A stretch of DNA of 64,000 nucleotides from Rotaria macrura (GCA_900239685.1 OENT01000084.1:169912-233911); one strand, 5' to 3'; counted from the first letter of the stretch, positions 10,001-24,323 are shown. Translations and numbers: made by a program. The notes: generated by a model from the sequence alone, not told the origin.

Positions 10001-13000
10001 AACAAATGTCACGTTTTCCTTTTGCAATAAAATACTGACGCTTCAAAATGACTGAACAGTTAAAGTTCTGAAAGCTGTTCTTATGAAAAAAATTGCAATA
10101 ATATTCCAACAATCGTAAAACTATTTTCGATCAGTGTAAGCATTGTTTGATAAGGACACATTTGTTTCATATTAATTTGAAAATTAGATATCGATCGTGT
10201 GATATTCAATGGATAGATTTTTATTCATGTAAAATTTGATTCATCGTCTTATTATTGAATGATATTTCTTAGGCAAATTCTATTTAATTTAACTTCTCAC
10301 CAGTATGTATGTAATCAGTCCGAGTTAGCCACCTTCTTTCTCATTTACATTTTCGTTATTAGATTAGCTTGATTGATAAGTCGAGTAAAATGATGAATAC
10401 TGTTTCATTTATGGTTCATCATTCATGCTTGAAATCAAGAAATTTATTCATCTGTTTTCTATTATTGATGAAGCAACATTTTCGTATATTTCTTCATATT
10501 GTCACATCATCGCATGGGCAGGAGCAAGATATGCGAACTTAGTAATGTAGAGTTTCATTATGATTTAATATATATGTACTCAATTAGTGTCATGAAAATA
10601 GATTCTTTGATTTTATTTATGTTAAATGAATTTTTAGTGAATAAAAAATGTGCTCTTTAAGTACAGACAAATCAGAGATGCTTGCCACGGGATAAATCGG
10701 AACGTTAACAGATCGTAAGAAAAATAATGCTTCATCAAAAGGAAATTATATTCTTTATCGTTTCATTAAGTATGATAAAAATTAGTTTTCTCTCTTAATT
10801 TTACATGGCAAGAGATTGTAAAATGAGAAAGACAGAACTTTATCAGTATTAAATCGAGAAAATCTAATCCGAGAAACTAGTATCTTTCCAAAATTCTTTT
10901 TTAATAAGAAGCACTTGAGCGATCCGGCTTATTTTGACAAATACCACTCAAGTGAATCAAACAATCTTAGTTACATATTGTTTCCGTGTATTTGGTATGA
11001 TTCGTTTCATTTATTTTAGTTTTTACTAAGAATAATTTACATTCAATTTTTAAATTCTAAAACAGTTAAATGAAAAATATTTCCGACGATCTGCTCGTGT
11101 CAAATCTTTTATTACTTGAATTCTAAACGGAATTCTATAGACAAGGCTCCGATTAAATTCGAGGTTGTAAAGCACGATAAGCATGGTATCAATTGGCTGC
11201 GCAAAATATATTATATTAAAACAGGCATGACGTTCCATCTTATTCTATCCTCTTTCACAATTGATCCTGCTTGAGACTAAAAGTACACCGAAATTTGCAG
11301 TTCTATTTTCATTTAAGTTACCTTTGACCTTATCGGTTTTGCTTTATATTTATTGAATTACATCTTACACTGATCAAGCCCAACATAGGCAACATCGACG
11401 AATAATCACTCTAAGGATTAGTTGGTAGTCAACTGGAAAATGAGGAGGTCATCGATTATACATTCATCTTGAATAATCTTGTGTTTATTTGACGTACATT
11501 TAACGCGTTGAATTTGGAGTGTAATCTATTATTGGCGTTTCGCAACCTTCAATCTACAAGTGATCGCTGAAAACTGAAGCTAGTTTTTTTCCGTTCGAGA
11601 TATTTTTAACAGGTTCATTCTTCCACGTTGATTAAACAAAAACTTCGTTTTCAAAGCAGATGCCTAAGAAATCTTTGATGAATGATATTAAAACTACTCG
11701 ATGGAAAAGTTCTTTTCTCGTTTCACTTATGCCTCGTGTAAGACCTAGAATTAGCGTATCGTAGATTGTGTTGAAAATGTTAAAAGTTATAGAAAGTAGA
11801 ATTATTTTTACGACTATTCTTAATATCCAGGTAGATAAACATTTGAAAAAGCGTGTTCAAGTATTCAATTCGAAACCCTAATTGTCAGCCACTAACGTTC
11901 ATTAACGAAAATTTTTCACTTTCCTACCATGGAGACGGATAAAAACTCTAATCCTGATCGTTCAAATGCGTTGGCTTTTAAGTTATCAAATAATTGTGCG
12001 TTTTAACGCTCAGAATTGTAGCTTTTTTCCGTTTCCACGCCGGGAAAGTTAATACTCTGAGAGAAAAATGCGTTTCTTGCGTTTTGTTCATGAGTGTTAG
12101 TAACTCACAATCGAGGTTCACGATTGAATGATTGAACGCATTCTTCAAAATGTTTTTCTGCTTGGGTAGACTTCGATATATTGTATTTTGATTACTTGTG
12201 AAGTCGACATCTAAGAATTTTTCTTCAATGTAACATTGCAAGTGATCTGAAGAATGCGATAGTTTCTGAATTTACCTGGAACTGCTCCTTCATTTTGTAA
12301 AATATTTTTTATACAAGATCACGAACGTTTCTACCAGATTAGATTTTCATCCAGCTTTATCAATACTTTGATATCTTGTAAAAGAGATTTTTTCTAAATA
12401 TCTCACATTGGACATGAAAGAGAATGCCTTTGATTGCTGCACATTATTGAACTTTCCAATCACAAATCACATGTTTTCCCTATACGTAAAATGAATTCCT
12501 TCGATAAATGCCTTGATTTTCAAAATAGAAAAATTGCGTTTTTTTAACACAGGCCTTTTTAACGAAAACAAGACAGTATAAAATACTCCTCAACACTTAC
12601 TTGACCATATAAAAGCTTGCTCATGGCGAGAGATTTACGAGAGAATACATTGACATGTCAAATCGATTTTACTTTGAGTATATACCGGGTTTGCCGAACT
12701 TCGCCAATTATTGGCGAGAGTCCATAGGGTGCACTGGCGAATGTCCACATGACTTTCGCCAATGGCGAAAGACCGATTGGCGAAAGTCATTCTGGCGAAC
12801 TTCGGGCTACTCTATATACCAAAATGATAGACATTAACGCTTAAAAGCAGAATGTCCCTTCCAAGGAGCATTAGTATCATTATGATAAAGTTTAATAGAA
12901 GAGATGACATGAAGAAACTTGAGATTTTCTAAATGGGCATGACCATAGAGAATATACATCAAGGATAAGAAAGCAATTTTCGATTGAATTTTATAAGAAA

Positions 13001-16000
13001 GCGAAGATCTTTCAACACTAGTGAATTTTAAAATCACTTTTTTTTCCTCCAGTTTGTTTTCATTAAAAAATAGAGCATCTAACTTTCTTTTTCTAAACAG
13101 ATATAGTCACAACGCATTTAATGGAATCATTCCGTCAATTTTATCCCATTCTACCACCGCAGAACAGTATCCAAAAGAAAGTCGTTCTGCAATAAGATAA
13201 TTCTTGTCAGAAAAATATCAAAATAAAAGAATATTGACCTGAAAGTTTGCTCATGAATAGTTGATATGCTGTTTGAATGGCTCTAAAATTTTCAGCGACA
13301 CAGGCTGTTCCCTTGAGAAGATAGAGCATGTTAAAAAGAAGCGGAGTTATACAATTTTTTTGCTAGATTTTTCTCAATTCATTATCTCAGGAACAAAGTA
13401 TTCAATTTTAGTGAAAAATTCACGGCATATTCAAGGCAGTGAAAACTGTTTATGGACAAAGTTTAAGTTCAAAGTTCTTTTCCTGCAGATTTTTGTGAGA
13501 CGCAATATTTCTAGTAATAAACAAAATGTAGTTCTGGAAGAAGAGCAGAGAAGTTTGTTTCGATGATATTATGAGTATGCAGAGTATTCACCACGTCTAT
13601 TTTTATCATTATCTTCTTTCTGTTACACAGAGAACCGCCTTCGGTTTTTAAGGGTTAATGATCTTTTCAATACTCTACAAGTATCTGGTTTTCTCAACCT
13701 CGTGAGTCGAGAAATACGATTGCTACTTTTTCTCATGTAGCTGTACTGATGTAGTATGTTTCTACACTGAACATGCTTCTATGCGGCTCAAATTTTTGTC
13801 AATATTGTTGCATTTGGCGTAGTGATTGATATCTCAAAGTTCGAAGATGTGGTATGCTAGTCGATTAGTAGGAAAAAATTTCATTTTGATCCGAAGTATA
13901 AGTATGAATTCAAATATTATTTTCACCACAAATTGATCTCATAGTGCTTACAAATTTAGAGATTTCAGTTCGATGCTCGATATTTCCGTTAGTTAGAATA
14001 AATCCGTGTATTTTTCAATATGGAACAGACAATACTGCTATAATATAGTTAATTTTCGTAAAACTTCAATGAGTTTCATTTATATTCAATGACTGGAAAA
14101 ATCTTTTTTTGTATGGATGCATTCTCTACATAGAGTCATTGATGCCAGAAATGAGGAATGAAATAATTTGATAATAATGCAATTCAAAAGAAAAAGGTGA
14201 GTAGAGTTAGCAACGCCTAGAGAAGCAGATGTCGTGCTATGTATATATAACTTACATAATTAGTGGCAATATATAATGTCTGCTATACGGATAAGAGCTT
14301 ATTCGTGATTCTTCCTCATTGATGTTTATGCAATGCAGTTACCGTGCTTATATATAACATGTATTATACATTTTTTCACTAACTTTCAATGCTATTGATT
14401 AAATGATTTATCGTAATCTCTTCAATTTTTTTGATTGATTCCATACCATTTTATGAATATGCTTTTAGTAATAGATCTCATTTTGAGAAAAGAATTCACT
14501 TTCATTAGTTGAGAAATGTCTACATGTGTACTCACTTTGAAATGAATGTCTGATGATAATAAAATCTGAGTTCTTCTTTTTTTGTTACTAATCAACTAGT
14601 ATAGCATATCTTCGAATTCTGAGATGTTAATCACTACATAATGTCACAGTATTGACATACATTTGAGCCGCATCAGAGCAAGTTCAGTTTAGAAATAGAA
14701 TACATTAGAACAGTTGCAGAGGAAAAAGTAACAATCGTATATCTCAACTTAGGAGGTAGAGAAAATCAGACACTTGCAGAGTATTTAAAAGATCATTGAG
14801 GACTATCTTTTGTGTATCATATCAGCCCCTCCCCCTTCCCAGTCCAAAAAAAAATTAAAGGGATGGGTCTAGCGAAAGAATATAAGTTTGTTTCTTTAAA
14901 ATTTCTATTTTTTGAATTCTTGAAAACAACGAATTCATATTTGCTAGAAGTAATCAAAAACGATGAAGTGATCCAGCTGATTTCGAACCAATTTTTGAAA
15001 AAAGCAAAAATTAATTATATTTTAGGTTTTGTTCTTATCAGTTTTAATATTTGTAATTGTACTTGAAATGAATTCTTAGTGAACTAATTTTAACTAAAAC
15101 TTAATAAACGACTACTGCCGGTAAGGCCATTTTTTTCTCTCTTTGTTTTAAAAACTATGTGGTTAGAATCAGTATTAAATTCTGAGCATAGTGCACAATG
15201 TTATTTTTGCCAAGCAAAAAAAAACATTCTTGAAGCCCCGCAGGGACCACAACCAATACTTTTTTTCCAAAAAGATTCTTTTGAACTAAGTAAAAAATAA
15301 CATTTTATTCTATACGTAGAATTTAATACTGACTATAACCATATCATTTTTTTTCAAAAACATCAGGGAATGAAAAATGGATTTACCGTAGTTGTGTTTA
15401 ATGTAAAAATGCCGTAAGCAAAAGTATCGAAAATGATAACTATGGAGATGTCGAAAGATACAAACATTGAAAATAATAGTGTATGAAGTGATGAACTCCC
15501 TCGTCCTCACCCGCACTATTGCACCCGCATTTAGATATTTCTTTATTGTTTTTAACCTTCCCATTTTCGACATTCTCTCTTTCGATCAGACTAGGCTTAA
15601 CCATAAAATGACCTTGCTACCACTAGTCCTTTATTTTACTCTTCATGCCTCCGGAGTTATACAAGAAGATCGATCTAAAACGTTTTTATGCTAAAATATA
15701 ATAGAAGACCCAGAGTCTTTTATTGGGAAAGAGTGGAAAGGGGGGTCACTCAAAGTAAAATTGATATGAGATTCGGATACATACCCTCTTTAGACCCATA
15801 ATTCATGAAGGAATTCGAAAAGGCGAAAATCTTTTCAACGAATATTTTATGAAAAAGAACTTCTCTATGATTTACAGATTTCTGTACATTATTTCTACAG
15901 TTTAACAACTTTCTAATACAAACATTTTATTCAGATACTTCGACTTTGAAAATATGGTATATTCTAGGAAAACAAATACTTCTTATTTATTGTATATAAA

Positions 16001-19000
16001 TCTTCTACATGATTGAGCGACATTCTCAAGAATGAACTGCAATACAATTTTTCCAGAACCAGTTTTACATGGATTCAATTGAATGAAGTGTCAATTTTTT
16101 CTTTTGGTCAACATAATTTGACACCAAGTTTCTTTGCCCATACATAATGTTTTAGAGAAATGATCTTCTTCCATGTATTTTTGAAATTTAGATTTTCTCT
16201 TTCGATTGAAAACAATATGATATATTCTAAAACACTCCTAAAGGAAGAACGACGAATGTAGATTTCTGTAATTACTTTTTCTCATAAGTTAACTATGATG
16301 TTTCCTTTTTAAGGCAGTTAAAATTCCTTTGATCTACAGCTTCATATGATTTATAGGGAACTTCGAAAAAGAAAACGGAAGTCGATCTTCGAGGAAAAAG
16401 GTCGAATGTAATAGATTTAAATGATCAACAATTTCCTGTTATTTAAAAGTAAACGTAATTACAACGTGACGAAAAGGAACACTTAGCAACACTGCATGAG
16501 TACGTTTTAGTATTCTTCAGAAAAACCTGTTTAGTTATAAACATCATGCTTTATGTTTTATGAATACATAGTCACTGTCATGTGACGTATCACTGCTAAT
16601 GAAGAATGTCTATATTGTTATAAAGTATCTTTTTTGTTGTTGATAAGACGCACAAAAAAATCTGACGAACCAGTATTTTGTAAAAATCAGGATGTTATTA
16701 TACTGCTTCAGTAAAAGCTACAGATAAAAAGTGGTACATTCTTTGTTTGTGCTTTTCTTGATGAATTCGACAACATGTATTTCATCCTTCTATTGATGTA
16801 GATGATAGCATGAAAGGATTTTTATTTATTTATTTACTATCTGTTCCAACTTTTTTTTTGTTTTGATATCTATTTTGTAATAGCATTGAAAGGAGTTGCC
16901 GGTTCTAGTTAAAAATGATTATTTTCTACGTGGCAATAATCCGATGAAATGGAATCGAGCACTAATAATTATTTTGAGCATATGATAAGTTGTTCACGCT
17001 TTTTCTCTTACTCATAAATAAATTTGAACGTCAATTAGTGATAGGATAATCTTGTTTAGGAATCATATCATGTTCTAAGGTAAAATAATAATAGCTATCA
17101 GGTGTTTAGCAGATTTACCACGTCCTTTATTTTGATATTTAAATCTACTCACATCTCTAAATAAAATATTGATTTTTTTCTAAATAATTTTTCATGATAC
17201 GTCGACAATTAACTCCCTTGAATGAAATTAAGAAAGAACTCAACAAAAAAGAAGTAATGAAAAGATCAATAGGGTTAGATTTATTCTGATCGATTATAAG
17301 AGGATTATATAGACGAATATGTAAAATCTAGCAGCTTTTTTTAAGTTAATGTTATTAAATTGATTCGCTTATCTGCGTAAAAGATTAATCGCTTTTTCAA
17401 TTTTCGGATTTTTGTTTTTCATACAATCTCAATATTGACGAGAGCTATTCTACACTGTCGAGGGTTTGGTTAATGTATATTCGTATGCTTAGCTTTCATT
17501 ATGATGATTGAATTCATGTCAATAGAAGATTTATTTGACATGTTAAAATCTAGAATAGGACAGTTGATTGAAATCTCTTTCCATATAATCTCTCTACACA
17601 ACCCATCATTATTAGTCAAGTAGAATTATCACCTGAATAATATTATAAGTTCCAGACACGTACTTTTCAACCTATTTAGCAATTTATTATTGTTTCATGA
17701 GACATGTTGACCATTCATGTTCTAAATACGTAAGAATACGGGATGGGTTGTTTCGAGGTTGTTTTGTTATTGTCACGGTTAAGTGCATATATATATATAT
17801 ATGTTCTTATTTAAGAATAGAAAATTAAGATTAATTTTTTCTCTGAAATTTTTCATTAGTCAATGCTCTTCAAATTATTGTATATTATTCTCTAATTAGA
17901 GACAATATTTAAAACGTTCGACGACATGGCGATTATTTAAGAGAGATTTTATCTTCGTACTTAACGATGAGAAACGTTTCGTATCAAAATGAATTTCCCT
18001 TATGATCTGTATTTTCTAACTAACTTAGAATACTTGACAGTATCAGTTGATAAATATGTGAAATCTAATTCGGTGTTTTCTAACTTTTATGTAGTTGCTA
18101 TTTTTCATGAATGTGAAACATTAGAAAATTATTTTATTCAGAGAAATAAACTTCCTACTATGTATAAATTTGTTTCTTTATGAAATGAGGATGATAAGTA
18201 CCATTAGAGAAAAACGACATTCAAAAGCGGAAAATTGAAATTGTAATGTTGAACAGAAACAAAGGCATCATGACGTTACTTGACATTTTCAAATGAATAA
18301 TATACGTGAGCATGGAAGCTTGTATCAATTAAATATGTCTTGTAAGAGTTCCACAAAACAGAAGTTTGAAATAAATTATAGAAAATTTTACAATCTTTTG
18401 CTCTGGAATTTGTACTATGTACGTAAAAATCATTCATCGAAAGCTAGATATCCAGAATTGCTCCGAGAACATAAATTTCATTTATGCGTGCACTTTATGC
18501 TAGAAGCTAGATTTACTAATTACTTCTATATTGGTGTATTCATCTATAATTATACATTACTTTTCTTTTCTAGTATTTGAAAAAGTACTTTTAGAACATC
18601 AACTTATGCATGATTTTAGTGCTGCTCACAATTATTAAATTAATTTTTTTTAATGCATAACTTAAAATTCAATATTGCGTTTGTATGCATTAATGCAGAA
18701 AAACAGAAATATAGCTAGTTCCATCAATAGATTTGAGAGATGTCTTAATGAAGCAAAAATGTACTTGATACGTGTTAAATTATTCATAGATAAAGAAAAT
18801 CTGACTTGATGAAAATCTCGTCAGTAGCTACTATATTCATGCTCATAAATTAAACAAAAGCATCGAAAATGAAGAAGACTAGTAAAAGAAGTATGTTATT
18901 TTCTCTATTAAAAAAAACTAAGAAAAAATTCAATCAATCGATGATCCTTTTATTAAAAGAATACGTTTTTGCTCACAAGCCTACCAGTTAAATATGAGAT

Positions 19001-19950
19001 ATACCATGTAAATTAAAATAAAATATCATTTTTTTCTTTTCCTTCATATACTCACCAGAAGTACAGGTTGATGTAACGAGAAATAATAAGCAGATGTCAA
19101 CTATGACAGAACACACAAGATCGTCTTTCTGTTCTAATATTTGTTTCATATACATTTAAGCCTCTTTACATGTTCATCGCATGTTTTTAAATATTTAGTC
19201 CATAGTCGTTAAATTAGGTAATATAAATTTTCTTAGAAATCCTGTTCATAGATAACAAAAGAGACAGGAATTTTTTATTGTCCACATCGTGATTCAATTC
19301 TTTCTATAAAAATAATTTAAATAAAGCATGTAAATGAAAACAGAATGATTCTAATTATTCTAAAATATGTAGCAAGAAAACAAAACTAGGCCAGCATCTG
19401 TATTATTTATTCTTCTATCAAATTAATTTTCCTTTTCAGGCGTGACATTATTTCGTTTGTTTAGAATACCCACGACAATTTCGAGTTGAAAATAGCCAAG
19501 TTAGGACTCAATAGAGGAACACTACGTTAAAGTTGTTCCGAATAATAGTCAATTATAAAATTGAATCTTGTTGTATTTATGTTGTGAAGTTAAAAGAAGG
19601 CCAAGTTCGACATCATTAATTGGTCTATTTCCTAGTCTGCCTTAATTATGGCTTCGACGAATGTCATTCGTGCAAAACGTATATCCTTTTAAAAATTTAC
19701 GAAGAAAAGTGTGTCTTTTCCTACGCGTTTCCTTTCCTTCAAAACATATGGTATGTACGATGTAGAATATATTCTCTTGTGTTAAGAAAATTTCAGTTTA
19801 CATTTGAATACTCGACTACAGGATATTTTCTTAGGTTAATTATATTGAAACACGTTTATTTGTCTATTATTCAGTTGATAATCACAAGAGAAATCTGTTT
19901 TTGGTGGACAATGTATTTAAATAGATTATTTTCCACGAGTCGCTGAGATA
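7034..19950. other. About 13 kb gene desert
   Basis: Apart from one small element at 12687-12812 I see no supported gene on either strand. Open frames of 60-124 codons here are Phe/Ile/Tyr-rich, lack motifs and fit chance in AT-rich DNA. A hairpin-like stretch at about 8722-8762 and a short TA run near 17788-17801 are the only other local structures noted. Confidence 0.6.
12687..12812. mobile_element. 126-bp mini-element dense in TTCGCCA motifs
   Basis: GC-richer island flanked by 8-bp direct repeats TATATACC (12679-12686 and 12813-12820). Its ends are imperfect inverted repeats: 14 of 20 positions match without gaps, sharing GCCGAA.TTCGCCA-like cores. Six copies of TCGCCA/TGGCGA lie inside. 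I read it as a very short MITE with an 8-bp target duplication. Because the flank is AT-rich, the duplication is weaker evidence than for the other elements. Confidence 0.6.
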
Positions 19951-20316
19951 CCCAGTGAAAAATTTTCGCTGATTTTAATCGAATTATTCTGCAACAAAAT
20001 CAAAATTGAAATCGATTGATAATTTTGATTATTGTAGATCATGACTTAACCATTAATTAATATTGTTACTTATTCAGTGTGAAATTTTCGGATTAAAATT
20101 GATTATTCTGAGGGAAAATCAAGATTTAAAATGGATTGATAATTTCGATTTTGTTGCAAAATAATCAATTTTAATCCGAAAATTTCACACTGAATAAGTA
20201 ACAATATTAATTAATGGTTAAGTCATGATCTACAATAATCAAAATTATCAATCGATTTCAATTTTGATTTTGTTGCAGAATAATTCGATTAAAATCAGTG
20301 AAAATTTTTCACTGGG
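19951..20316. mobile_element. 366-bp palindromic MITE, copy 2 (Tc1/mariner-like)
   Basis: Same family and identical length as 5272-5637, beginning CCCAGTGAAAAATTTTC and ending in the inverse complement, flanked by TA on both sides (TA target duplication). The central part is almost the same as in copy 1. The mid-arm segments differ between copies, yet both arms within each copy remain complementary. Non-coding. Confidence 0.88.
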
Positions 20317-20859
20317 TATTCATATTTTTCTTCGCTTATATAAACTTACGATAAGGTCGTTATGTCTTATATCTCGTTTTGCTGTTGGTTAAGTATATTT
20401 TTTTTCTTGAAACTAAGTGAATAGACAAACAAGGCGGAATAATTATAGAGCAAATTCTTTTCGTCTAACTTCTCAATATGCAGTGCATGTTATGCGTTGC
20501 TTTTGATTTTCGTAACTAAATTCATAGTGAATGTTTCGAAAGAAAAGATCAATTAGGAATGAAAGCATTTTTGTTGACATGTTGAGAGGTTCAATTCTTC
20601 TTCTAGAAATCATTCGAATTGTCTCATGTACCCGAATTCATACAAAATGTTCCCGATGACTTCTAAATTGATTCTTATGAGAGAGAAAAACACAAGAAAT
20701 AATAGTAATGTGTAGTTAGCATACTGGCCATGTTTCTCTTTCTTCCTTTTCTCTTGTATCGTTCTCTGAATAATATTAAATGTAAACAAAAAAAGATGTA
20801 GAACTAACTATCATTGACATGTTTTTTTTCCTTATTAGGAAAGAAGAATTAGATTAAAC

Positions 20860-23800
20860 ATGTTTAATGATCTACTACTGAATTTTACACATAATGAATG
20901 GGCACAACCAGCTTTAGCATCCTGTCAAGTATTAAAATGGATTGGTGTTTATCTATGTTTCACTTTTATGTGCGGTATTAGTCTAAACGCTATGATCCTT
21001 ATTGTTCTTCTTCCAAATAAACGTCGTCGATCACCCATCGATATATTTATTATTGCTTTAAGTTCTGCTGATTTATTAGGTGCTTTGCTTGGAATTCCAT
21101 TGACTCTTACATCGAATTTAGCTTGCCGGTAATCTGATTTCATTGTTTTAATCGACTCCAATGTCATATTTAGGTGGTTATATGGAAAATATCTATGTTA
21201 CTATGAAGGTTTTATTACTTATTTTGTTGGCATGGTTGGACTCTATTTATTAACTGCTCTATCTTTGAACAGGTGAGTGATATTTCAATGGCTATGTATT
21301 GTACTATTGTAATTATTTTAAAAGATACTGGAAAATCGTCATAACAACCAAAGAACAGTATGTTACTTATCGAACTGCTTACATTTCAATATTTTTGTCT
21401 ATACTTGGGGGTCTATTTTGGGCATTGCCACCTGTATTTGGTTGGTAAGTAGATAAATGGTATTATAAAGAATTATATATCGACGATTATGTTATGATGA
21501 AAAAATACTAGAATAAATGCATGAATTGTCATAGGACGTCTTAATCCTTGGAGAACATGTCTTTTATCGAAGAAAATATATATCCTTTTAGTCAGGACTG
21601 AAGTTTTTAATATCACACTCTGTTGATACTATGTACATCAAAAGACTAATTCTCTTTTACTTCCTGCAAGTATATGAAAATAATAATCAACTTTATTAAT
21701 GAATGAGATAAAGTAAATAAATATACCTTTGAATAATAAGGAAAATAAATCCAAGGCTTGGCACAACATTTTCTGAAAGTGGAATATACACAATATTCCT
21801 ATCGATTAGTATTTAGGTTAACAAAGCAAAAAGAGAACTATCTGGTAGTTATTTAGAAATTTTATTTGATATTACTAGATAAATCTAGTTGAGAACAACT
21901 TCTTAATAGATTGAAACGTGTTCAATATGGATAAGAAATTCAAAGAGAAACACTTATTCAATTAATATTTCTTTTGTTTGATTTCAATCGTTTAGGAATA
22001 ATTATAAACTAGAGGGTGCACTTACAACATGCTCGATTTGTTGGCAATCTCGAACACTAAATGTTATTAGTTACAATATCCTTATGTTTATTTTTGCCTA
22101 CTTAATACCATTATTTGTAATGGTTTATTGCAATGTCTGCATTTATCTAAAAGTAAGCTCGATTATTTTTATTGGGCTAGTCAATTTGTTATATACGTGT
22201 GTGTACGAATTTAAGGTACGTGATGCTAGTAGAACACGAATGGCATGGAATCAGACTCAATGTCTAACAAAACAAAGTAATAGAAAACAAACTATGGAAA
22301 AACGTATGGCTAAAACGGTTTTCTTTATTATAAGTAAGTTTCTTTTTCTAAAAATAGTACTTTAATAGCCAGTTCGAATGCATGTATGAAAGCGATTTGC
22401 TAAATATAGTTGACTATGCAACAACGGGTATGAAATGACGGTCCTTCATATTTCCTTTTTCATGATTGTGATAGACGAGAAACATATTTGAAAATTTTTA
22501 ATGAAAAATAAAATTTTTTAAACACAGGCAAAAATATAAAATTCAATGAAAACGCCTGGACTTTGCTGTACTTTTTCTAGAATTGAGGTGTTTTTTGAGA
22601 TCCTAAAATTTCTCATCAATCATTGCTCTAAGTTCTATAGTTAAATTCCTTCCCTCGTCGTATTAGTAGAAGTATATGTTTGCACTCTAATATATAGGTT
22701 AAACAAGGAGACTTCCTATGTTAATATTGAACGATATATGCTAGTGCATTGAAATACTGCTTTTTCGAAGCAAATACTTCCGTTGAGTGTTTTATTCTTG
22801 AAAGTTTTCTCTTCACAAGAAAGGAAACATCCGTATCGACCGAGACTAGCATTTAAATTTTATATCCAACTTCGACATTTTCAAACTATAACAACCATCA
22901 ACCATAATTGTTTGTCCTATTTGTAATGTATTATAATTTGAGGTATTTCGGGATCATAATTGTTACATAGATCATTCAAAATGTCGTTGTTGGTGTTCGA
23001 AATAAGTGGTTTTTGTTGTTGTTGATAGTGCATAAGATCTATCCAATCATGGTCAACCAGATGAAATATGTAAAAATTTGAGGAACGGCGTAAAAATTAT
23101 GCTTTTCAAAGATATCGGTTGCTGCTGTTGTAAAAAGACACATAATTGAAATTGTTTTCTAAGAACGCAATGAACAGGGGGGGGAGACAAACATTGTCAG
23201 CATGCACTAATACTTTAATTTGCTTATATTTAAATGATTCTATTCAGGAACTTTCACATACTTGTGACTTAGTTGAGATCAAAGTTCTAATATTTCTTTC
23301 CGTATGAACTATTCGTCAAACATAAAATAACCTGGAACGTATGGTTAATAGAAAACTATTCGATTATCAGAACATTGCTAACAAGTCGAAAGAACCTTAC
23401 TCAAAATAACTCGTTAAAAATGTGAACACTAACGAGCAGAGAACTCTTAATGAATAGATAAAACAAATTGCTATTCCCAAACGCTTTGTTGTGTAAGATA
23501 ATGGAAGCATGTTTTATCTGGAACATTCTTTATGAATGATTAAATAGTTTCAAACGTATGCTGAAAAAAAGACATGAAACACTTCGTTTTAGAACCTAGA
23601 TAATGTGTGTGACAAGAATGATATTGCCTCTCGTGTGTTTACTGCTCTTCTTATTGTCAATTATTCTCATTTAAATTGCTTTTTATAATGTTAGATATTT
23701 TATTTCCTATGAAAAACAAAGCTTTGAGAATTCAAATTATACGAACGAACTTTTCGTCTTGAACTTACCCAATAATCAGTAAAAAAATTATTTGTTCCTA

Positions 23801-24194
23801 GTAACTTTTACAATTGCATGGACACCGTATGCTGTTGTAGCATTTATATCATCGTTCTTTTCTCCTGATTTAATACCACCATTAGGCGGCACAATACCAG
23901 GTTGATAGATCGATTTCTCGATTCTTTTATTTTCTCATTGTTCTTTGTTTTTAAATAGCTATATTTGCTAAATCATCGATTTATTTCAATCCATTCGTAT
24001 ATATTGCATCAAATTCATATATTCGTTCAAGAATATTTCGCTTGCGAAATAATGAAAATCGAACCGGTAGCTCGTATTCAATTATGAGAATAGATATTGT
24101 TTTTATTTAGTTATTTTTCACGTTTTTAGATACTGATTCACTGAAAGAGAATAATCAATATTCAATGACAGTGAAACAAGTCGAGAACACTTAA
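20860..24194 (+). CDS. Opsin (retinal-binding photoreceptor GPCR)
   Basis: Light-sensing membrane receptor. Proposed exons: 20860-21128, 21174-21272, 21325-21444, 21996-22152, 22216-22333, 23802-23900, 23959-24066, 24130-24194; product 344 aa. Diagnostic residues are the chromophore lysine Lys292 in FAKSS (bovine Lys296), followed by NPFVY (NPxxY), the Cys98/Cys175 disulfide pair, and WTPYA in TM6. Glu101 sits three after Cys98 (bovine Glu113) and Glu169 six before Cys175 (bovine Glu181). The DRY/ERY triad is Asn-Arg-Tyr at 122-124. Introns 3 and 5 are long (551 and 1468 bp), the others 45-65 bp. The last junction is uncertain: if the GTAGCT donor at 24067 is not used, translation stops at 24110 with a shorter tail. 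A TTATTAG acceptor-like site just before the ATG hints at a 5' UTR intron. The opsin subtype is not resolved. Confidence 0.9.
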
Positions 24195-24317
24195 AATATT
24201 TTGTTGAATATGAAAAACAAGTTTGTATCAATATTGTCTTGTTTTAATTTTGAAACACAAAAATTTAACAAGAAATACATGTGGTGTCCATTATTTTGTC
24301 ATATATACTAAGAATAA

Positions 24318-24323
24318 TTTATT
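24318..24323 (-). terminator. Poly(A) signal of the FnIII-domain gene
   Basis: AATAAA on the minus strand, about 90 nt beyond the stop at 24414. It reaches towards the 3' end of the convergent opsin (stop 24194), so the two 3' UTRs lie close together or overlap. Confidence 0.45.

Noticed and set aside
12655-12837. 60-codon open frame overlapping the TTCGCCA island
   Set aside because: Its reading comes from the inverted-repeat element itself; the residues follow the repeat, not a protein family.
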